A stretch of DNA of 36,404 nucleotides from Catenibacterium sp. co_0103 (GTDB lineage: Bacteria; Bacillota_I; Bacilli_A; Erysipelotrichales; Coprobacillaceae), in assembly GCF_004168205.1 (NCBI RefSeq), contig NZ_RCYB01000017.1, positions 1 through 36,404 of the forward strand. Direction: 5' to 3'. This document shows positions 35,429-36,404 of the stretch, one piece after another. The translations under genes were made by a program, and so were the position numbers. Numbering within the stretch: the first letter of the stretch is position 1; every line of letters begins with the position of its first letter. Under the pieces are notes generated by a model that searched no databases, was not told the DNA's origin, and saw nothing but the letters and a program-made list of their open reading frames with translations.

Positions 35429-36330
35429 TCAACAAGCTTAGCAGCATATTGTCCAGCAATTGCACCATCATTTGCCGCTGTGACAACCTGTCTTAATGTC
35501 TTTGTTCTGACATCACCAATCGCAAATATTCCAGGAATTTTTGTTTCCATATGTTCATCAACATCAATATAACCCTGTTCATTTGTGATGCCTAAATCCT
35601 TCACAAAATCAGTGACTGGATCTAAACCAATAAATGGGAAAATACCCTGTACATAAAGGTTTTCTAGTTCTTTTGTATCACTATCTTCTAGTTCTAAGCC
35701 TTTTAATGTATCATCTTCTACAATTAAAGCATGTGGCTTCTTTTTGAAGTGGAATTCAATCTTTTCATTATTCAGTGCTTTCTTCACTAGATAATCATCT
35801 GCGCGGAAGACATCACGTCTCATAATAATATGAACCTTTTCTGTAATACCAGCAAGATAGATTGATTCTTCAATCGCACTATTGCCTCCACCAATGACAG
35901 CAACTTCTTTTCCTCTAAAGAATGGTCCATCACAAACAGCACAATAAGAAATACCTTTACCTGTCATTTCATCTTCTAAGTGTAGTCCCATTTTTCTTTC
36001 TTTAGTTCCTGTCGCAATGATCACTACGCGAGCTTCTAGTTCTTCTTTAGAAGTAATAACCTTCTTATAGTCACCTTCATCTACAATAGATTTCACTTCT
36101 GTCATCTTTAACTGGGCACCGAAGTTAAGAGCCTGTTCATACATATCATATGCAAGCTGAGGACCCATCATCTCTTTTATTCCTGGATAGTTTTCGATGT
36201 GAGCTGTTAAGTTTAATTTACCACCTGGTGCACCTGATTCAATAATAGTCACATCAGCACCTGCACGACTTGCATAGAGTGCAGCAGTAAGTCCTGCTGG
36301 CCCACCACCAATAATTATAATATCTTTCAT
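35419..36330 (-). CDS. trxB: Thioredoxin reductase (NADPH)
   Basis: A 303-residue flavoprotein that reduces thioredoxin with NADPH. The FAD-binding motif is IIGGGPAGLTAALYASRAG, the redox-active pair is Cys130 and Cys133 in SYCAVCDG, the NADPH motif is VIGGGNSAIEESIYLA, and the C-terminal FAD motif is FAIGDVRTKTLRQVVTAANDGAIA. The ATG at 36330 is chosen because GGAGG is five bases upstream. An in-frame start at 36369 would encode a GC-rich hairpin in the leader. In many Bacillota trxB lies near the rapZ-whiA cluster, as here. Confidence 0.96.
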   Translation of the reverse strand: MKDIIIIGGGPAGLTAALYASRAGADVTIIESGAPGGKLNLTAHIENYPGIKEMMGPQLAYDMYEQALNFGAQLKMTEVKSIVDEGDYKKVITSKEELEARVVIIATGTKERKMGLHLEDEMTGKGISYCAVCDGPFFRGKEVAVIGGGNSAIEESIYLAGITEKVHIIMRRDVFRADDYLVKKALNNEKIEFHFKKKPHALIVEDDTLKGLELEDSDTKELENLYVQGIFPFIGLDPVTDFVKDLGITNEQGYIDVDEHMETKIPGIFAIGDVRTKTLRQVVTAANDGAIAGQYAAKLVEEN

Positions 36331-36346
36331 AATTTCCTCCATTTCC

Positions 36347-36365
36347 CCGCGCCTTCGTTGCGCGG
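36347..36365 (-). promoter_or_regulatory. GC-rich stem-loop in the trxB leader
   Basis: Perfect six-base stem CCGCGC/GCGCGG (36360-36365 with 36347-36352) with a seven-base loop, ending about ten bases before the trxB ribosome site. There is no T tract on either side, so it does not look like a terminator. It may affect translation or mRNA stability. The trxB promoter upstream is not clear; a TATATT is the best -10 candidate near 36375. Confidence 0.5.
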
Positions 36366-36404
36366 ACACAAATATATAACCAAACTCAAATCCCCCAAAA
36401 CTCT

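Overview
The window looks like chromosomal DNA from a low-GC Gram-positive bacterium (Bacillota). The evidence is strong GGAGG-type ribosome sites, extended -10 (TGnTATAAT) promoters, a leucine T-box, a catabolite-response element, and the rapZ-whiA and murF-ddl gene sets. A gut member of the Erysipelotrichia (Catenibacterium, Eggerthia or Kandleria relatives) would fit, but that placement is an inference without a marker-gene tree. Most genes lie on the minus strand. No tRNA, rRNA, CRISPR array or complete insertion sequence was seen. Several listed starts are shorter than the longest possible reading frame, because the ribosome site clearly favours a downstream start.

Layout, left to right. 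A gene truncated at the left edge (1-70) precedes pepF (oligoendopeptidase F) and a glycolytic pair, pgk-tpiA. Next come a conserved TIM-barrel protein of unknown function and a HAD (Cof-type) sugar-phosphate phosphatase. From about 6.0 to 13.4 kb lies a carbohydrate unit. It holds a mannose/fructose-family PTS (IIA-IIB-IIC-IID plus a small membrane protein). Upstream of it, in the same direction, is a tightly coupled set of a membrane-anchored RbsB-like binding protein, a HisKA_3 histidine kinase, a NarL-type response regulator and a second membrane-anchored family-1 sugar-binding protein. No ABC permease or ATPase is present. The content recalls the LevQRST/LevDEFG system of Streptococcus mutans. 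The PTS promoter carries a cre-like site and a 26-bp inverted repeat that is a good candidate operator.

From 13.5 to 19.1 kb there is a cell-envelope module. It holds a small orphan gene, a PspC-domain protein and a YfhO-type 771-aa membrane protein on the minus strand. Divergent from these is a secreted PIG-L-type deacetylase followed by an OmpR-type response regulator and its histidine kinase. The divergent intergenic region contains a helically phased array of (C/T)TTAA boxes.

From 19.1 to 29.0 kb lies one long branched-chain amino-acid operon, leuA-ilvN-ilvC-leuC-leuD-leuB-ilvD-ilvB, behind a TTGACA-17-TATGAT promoter and a T-box leader whose apparent specifier is CUC (leucine). The two acetolactate synthase subunits are at opposite ends of the operon. 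Past it are murF-ddl (peptidoglycan precursor synthesis), a zinc-ribbon/beta-propeller membrane protein with a small membrane partner, then rapZ-whiA with an XRE-type regulator translationally coupled behind whiA, and trxB. The yvcK gene usually found between rapZ and whiA is absent.

The most interesting points for follow-up are the Lev-like four-component sensor with its candidate operator, the phased CTTAA array, and the stem-loops that split the ilv-leu transcript between ilvC and leuC.
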